64,000 bases of DNA from Gemmatimonas sp. GTDB lineage: Bacteria; Gemmatimonadota; Gemmatimonadetes; Gemmatimonadales; Gemmatimonadaceae. The translations under genes and the position numbers were made by a program. The notes under the pieces were generated by a model. That model was not told the DNA's origin. It worked only from the letters and a program-made list of their open reading frames with translations, and did not search any database. Positions within the stretch are counted from its first letter, which is position 1, and every line of letters starts with the position of its first letter. Positions 61,684-64,000 of this stretch are shown here, piece after piece. Location of the stretch: contig NZ_JANPLK010000083.1 of assembly GCF_031426495.1 (NCBI RefSeq), positions 1 through 64,000 on the forward strand. Reading direction: 5' to 3'.

Positions 61684-61803
61684 ACGGCAAACACCCTAGT
61701 AAGCAGGGAGGAGGGTATCTGGAGGCAGGAGGGAGGGAAACGCGCGCAGTTCCTCCACCCTGCCCCCTGATACCCTCCCCCCTGCTTACTAGGGAGTTCG
61801 CCG
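61684..61803. repeat. Long imperfect palindrome with CTAGTAAGCAGGG arms
   Basis: Arms at about 61684-61735 and 61750-61803; CTAGTAAGCAGGG pairs perfectly with CCCTGCTTACTAG, and the inner G-rich block GGGTATC matches GATACCC. Third long palindrome in the window, unrelated in sequence to the other two. Confidence 0.8.
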
Positions 61804-61815
61804 TTCGCGATCCCG

Positions 61816-61865
61816 CGGCAACTCGTGCCGCTATCCGCCGCTCCTGCACTCGGCAAATCTTGCCG
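61816..61865. promoter_or_regulatory. Two ftr-like enhancer sites upstream of fliQ
   Basis: CGGCA-ACTCG-TGCCG at 61816-61830 and CGGCA-AATCT-TGCCG at 61851-61865, both exact inverted repeats, 129 and 94 bp before the sigma-54 promoter. Centres are 35 bp apart. Confidence 0.75.
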
Positions 61866-61959
61866 AACCACCGTACTCGGTCAAAGCAACCGATTCATCA
61901 TCAAGCGGTAAACCTAATGAATACAATGCGTTAGCCAACTCTGTGATCCGGATCGCCGT

Positions 61960-61975
61960 TGGTACGGCCCCTGCT
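61960..61975 (+). promoter_or_regulatory. Sigma-54 promoter of the fliQ-fliR-flhB operon
   Basis: TGGTACGGCCCCTGCT: GG at 61961-61962 and GC at 61973-61974, 10 nt apart, followed by TTT. 43 nt before the fliQ ATG. Confidence 0.75.
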
Positions 61976-62017
61976 TTAACTGAAGCTCGACAGTTCTCTT
62001 TTCTCGAGCCGACCCGG

Positions 62018-62287
62018 ATGTCTCACCAACTCGTCATCGACTTGTCCCGCCAAGCAATCATGACCGCGCTCATGATTGCCGCCCCGATGCTGCTCATCGC
62101 CCTCGGCGTGGGTCTCGTCGTGTCGATCATCCAGTCGGTCACCCAGATCCAGGAACAGACCCTGGCCTTCGTTCCGAAGCTCGTCCTCGTGGGCGGTGCC
62201 TTCATCGTCGGCATGCCGTGGCTGCTCCAGATCCTGATCCGCTACACCACCGAACTCTTTCGCGGCATCCCCGCGATGGTCGGCTGA
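62018..62287 (+). CDS. fliQ: FliQ, flagellar export gate protein
   Basis: 89 residues, two transmembrane helices (LMIAAPMLLIALGVGLVVSI and VLVGGAFIVGMPWLLQILI) flanking VTQIQEQTLAFVPK, the conserved loop. ATG 62018. Standard length. Confidence 0.96.
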   Translation: MSHQLVIDLSRQAIMTALMIAAPMLLIALGVGLVVSIIQSVTQIQEQTLAFVPKLVLVGGAFIVGMPWLLQILIRYTTELFRGIPAMVG

Positions 62288-62301
62288 GCCGGATCGATTT
62301 C

Positions 62302-63126
62302 GTGAATCCTTCGACGGGCCTCTTCGGCCTCCCCGACTTCTTCGCTCCCGGCGTCGCGACAGCCTTCGTGCTGACCGCGCTCCGCGTGGGCGGGCTGTTG
62401 CTCGTCGCCCCGGCGTGGTCGGCCAAGAGCTTCCCCATGAAGCTCCGCACCGCCGTCCTCGTCGTGTTCGCCACGCTGCTCATTCCGAGCGCCTCCGCCA
62501 CCGCCGATCTCACCGCGCTCCGCATCACGCCGGTGACGTTCCTGAGCGAAACCATCATCGGCTTCGTGATCGGCTTCGCCGCCGCGATCATCGTGGCCGG
62601 CGCCGAGTTCGCGGGTGAGCTGATGACCAACTCGATCGGTCTGTCGGGCATGGCGATTCTCGATCCCGTCAACAACACGCAGGGCGCCATCCTCGGCACC
62701 TTCATGCAGATGCTGGCCGTCACGCTGCTCCTCACCGGCGGCGGTCATCTCATCATGCTGCAGGCCGTCGCGCAGAGCTTCGTCTCGATGCCGCTCGGCG
62801 CGCCGCTCGATCTGCCCAGCGGCATGCTGGCCGTCACCATGGCCGGCACCACGATCTTCGCGACCGGCGTGCAGTTCGCGGCGCCGGTAATCGCCGCCAT
62901 TCTCGTAGCCAACATCGCGCTGGCGATCCTCGGACGCGCCGCGCCGCAGTTGCAGGTCATGAGCCTTGCCTTCCCGCTGCAGATCGGGATCGGCCTGCTC
63001 ACCTTCGCCGGTTCGATCGGCCTCGTCGTCCACGCGCTCGCCGACTGGACGCCGGCCTACGCCACGACGCTCGACACTTTTGCGCGGGCGGTGCACGTCG
63101 CCCCTGCGCCGACGACGGGGCGTTGA
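62302..63126 (+). CDS. fliR: FliR, flagellar export gate protein
   Basis: 274 residues with about six hydrophobic helices. LLVAPAWSAKSFPMKLRTAV and the SIGLSGMAILDPVNNTQGAI block are typical of FliR. A GTG at 62302 is taken as the start, since no ATG lies after the fliQ stop; the SD is weak. Follows fliQ by 14 nt. Confidence 0.93.
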   Translation: MNPSTGLFGLPDFFAPGVATAFVLTALRVGGLLLVAPAWSAKSFPMKLRTAVLVVFATLLIPSASATADLTALRITPVTFLSETIIGFVIGFAAAIIVAGAEFAGELMTNSIGLSGMAILDPVNNTQGAILGTFMQMLAVTLLLTGGGHLIMLQAVAQSFVSMPLGAPLDLPSGMLAVTMAGTTIFATGVQFAAPVIAAILVANIALAILGRAAPQLQVMSLAFPLQIGIGLLTFAGSIGLVVHALADWTPAYATTLDTFARAVHVAPAPTTGR

Positions 63127-63129
63127 TCC

Positions 63130-64000
63130 ATGTCTGATTCAGATTCCGGCGAAAAGACAGAAGCGCCCTCTGGTAAAAAGCTCGACGACGCGCGCAACAA
63201 AGGCCAGATCGCCAAGAGCCCTGAGCTCACCACCGCCGCCTTCCTCCTGGGCTCCACGCTCACGATGACGATGGCCGGACCGCCGCTCTGGCAGTTCCTG
63301 CTCGATACGATGGGCAACACGCTCGCCAACGCGGGCAACCTCGAGCGCGGCGGGGCGTCAGCCATTCCATTTCTGCAGGCCATCGGTTTCCGCACCATCG
63401 TCGCGATGGTCGGCATGATGGCGGCCCTCGCCGTGATCGCGATTGCGGTGCAAGCGATGCAGACCGGCGGCTTGCTCACCACCGAAACCCTGACGCCGAA
63501 GTTCAGCCGCATCAATCCGATGAACAATCTCGGACGGCTCCTCGGCAAGCAGTCGATCGTCGAACTCGTGAAGGCGCTACTGAAGCTCAGCATCGTGGCG
63601 TGGGCCGTGTACTCCACGCTGGCCGATGCTTGGCCCGACGTGCAGGGTCTCGCGCTCGACAAGTCGCCCGCTGCACTTATGCAGGTCGTAGGAAAGTACG
63701 CCATCGCGCTGCTCAAGAACGCCGGCTTGATGTTCCTCGTGCTCGCCCTCGCCGACTTCGCGTGGCAGAAGTACAGCACCACTGAGTCGTTGAAGATGAC
63801 GAAGCAGGAAGTGAAGGAAGAAGCGAAGTCGCAGGAAGGCAATCAGGAAGTAAAAGGACGCCGCCGGCAGATCGGTCGCGAGCGCATCCGTCGCCAGATG
63901 TTCGCCGAAGTCCCCAAGGCCGATGTCGTCATCGTGAACCCGGTGCACATCGCCATCGCCATCAAGTACGACCCCAACGTCGCTCCCGCGCCGTACGTGG
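63130..64000 (+). CDS. flhB: FlhB, export-specificity switch protein (cut at window end)
   Basis: The first 290 residues are present. MSDSDSGEKTEAPSGKKLDD is the classic FlhB start, with four transmembrane segments and the basic linker (VKGRRRQIGRERIRRQMF). The autocleavage motif reads NPVH (N270-H273) instead of NPTH. The rest of the C-terminal domain lies beyond 64000. Confidence 0.95.
   Translation, partial: MSDSDSGEKTEAPSGKKLDDARNKGQIAKSPELTTAAFLLGSTLTMTMAGPPLWQFLLDTMGNTLANAGNLERGGASAIPFLQAIGFRTIVAMVGMMAALAVIAIAVQAMQTGGLLTTETLTPKFSRINPMNNLGRLLGKQSIVELVKALLKLSIVAWAVYSTLADAWPDVQGLALDKSPAALMQVVGKYAIALLKNAGLMFLVLALADFAWQKYSTTESLKMTKQEVKEEAKSQEGNQEVKGRRRQIGRERIRRQMFAEVPKADVVIVNPVHIAIAIKYDPNVAPAPYV

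Larger units (their letters stand above)
61145..62017. other. 873-bp region without a confident gene
   Basis: Between fliOP and fliQ. It holds a possible gene remnant (61512-61658), a long palindrome (61684-61803), two ftr-like sites and a sigma-54 promoter. Open frames on either strand here look like GC-rich shadows with no recognisable motif. Confidence 0.7.

Overview
The window is a dense, high-GC chromosomal stretch from a Gram-negative-type, flagellated bacterium. The flagellin glycosylation island, the sigma-54/sigma-28 flagellar hierarchy, a FliO-FliP fusion and several conserved hypothetical families fit the phylum Gemmatimonadota (Gemmatimonas-like). That assignment is inference from gene content; no marker gene in the window proves it. 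No rRNA, tRNA, CRISPR array, prophage or transposase was seen.

Layout. (1) 1-18.2 kb is mostly housekeeping: a THUMP-type RNA methyltransferase, a membrane GGDEF-EAL protein, the MsrPQ methionine sulfoxide repair pair, an aldo/keto reductase, a three-gene ABC exporter, SufE, PlsC, an epimerase/DHDPS-like pair, an SPFH protein, a TIGR01777-type epimerase and an AlkA-type glycosylase. A heptad repeat and two long imperfect palindromes lie between these genes. (2) 18.3-26.5 kb is a complete chemotaxis block on the minus strand in three units: cheW-R-D-Y-X-B, cheA alone, and flgM-cheY-cheZ. Each is preceded by a recognisable sigma-28 promoter. (3) 26.5-31.1 kb holds late filament genes: fliC, fliD, fliS, a chaperone-like gene and a small unknown. 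(4) 31.3-41.4 kb is a sugar and glycosyltransferase island (TPR-GT, large GT, GT-A, DegT aminotransferase, NeuD acetyltransferase, methyltransferase, MT-GT fusion), very probably for flagellin glycosylation. (5) 41.4-43 kb: fliW and flgL, read away from a full NtrC-type regulator. (6) 43-64 kb on the plus strand: that regulator, then flgB-flgC-x-fliE-F-G-H-I-J-motE-fliK-flgD-flgE, then fliL-M-N-OP, then fliQ-fliR-flhB. flhB runs off the end.

Regulatory logic. Each of the three basal-body units and the main glycosylation operon has a -24/-12 sigma-54 promoter (GG-N10-GC). An inverted repeat CGGCA-N5-TGCCG lies 84-135 bp upstream of each one and resembles the Caulobacter FlbD ftr element. The regulator at 43011 carries the GAFTGA loop and is the obvious ligand for these sites. 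Sigma-28/FlgM then drives chemotaxis, flgL and flgM itself. rpoN, fliA, flhA, the FlgFGHI ring/distal-rod genes, a flgJ and motAB are not in this window.

Most unusual items: a FliK-like protein carrying an internal M15-type peptidoglycan peptidase domain (52464-54617); a single-ORF FliO-FliP with an internal signal-peptide-like segment (59327-61144); a FlgB of only 99 residues lacking the conserved rod motif; an FlhB whose autocleavage motif reads NPVH instead of NPTH; and the shared ftr-like operator set.
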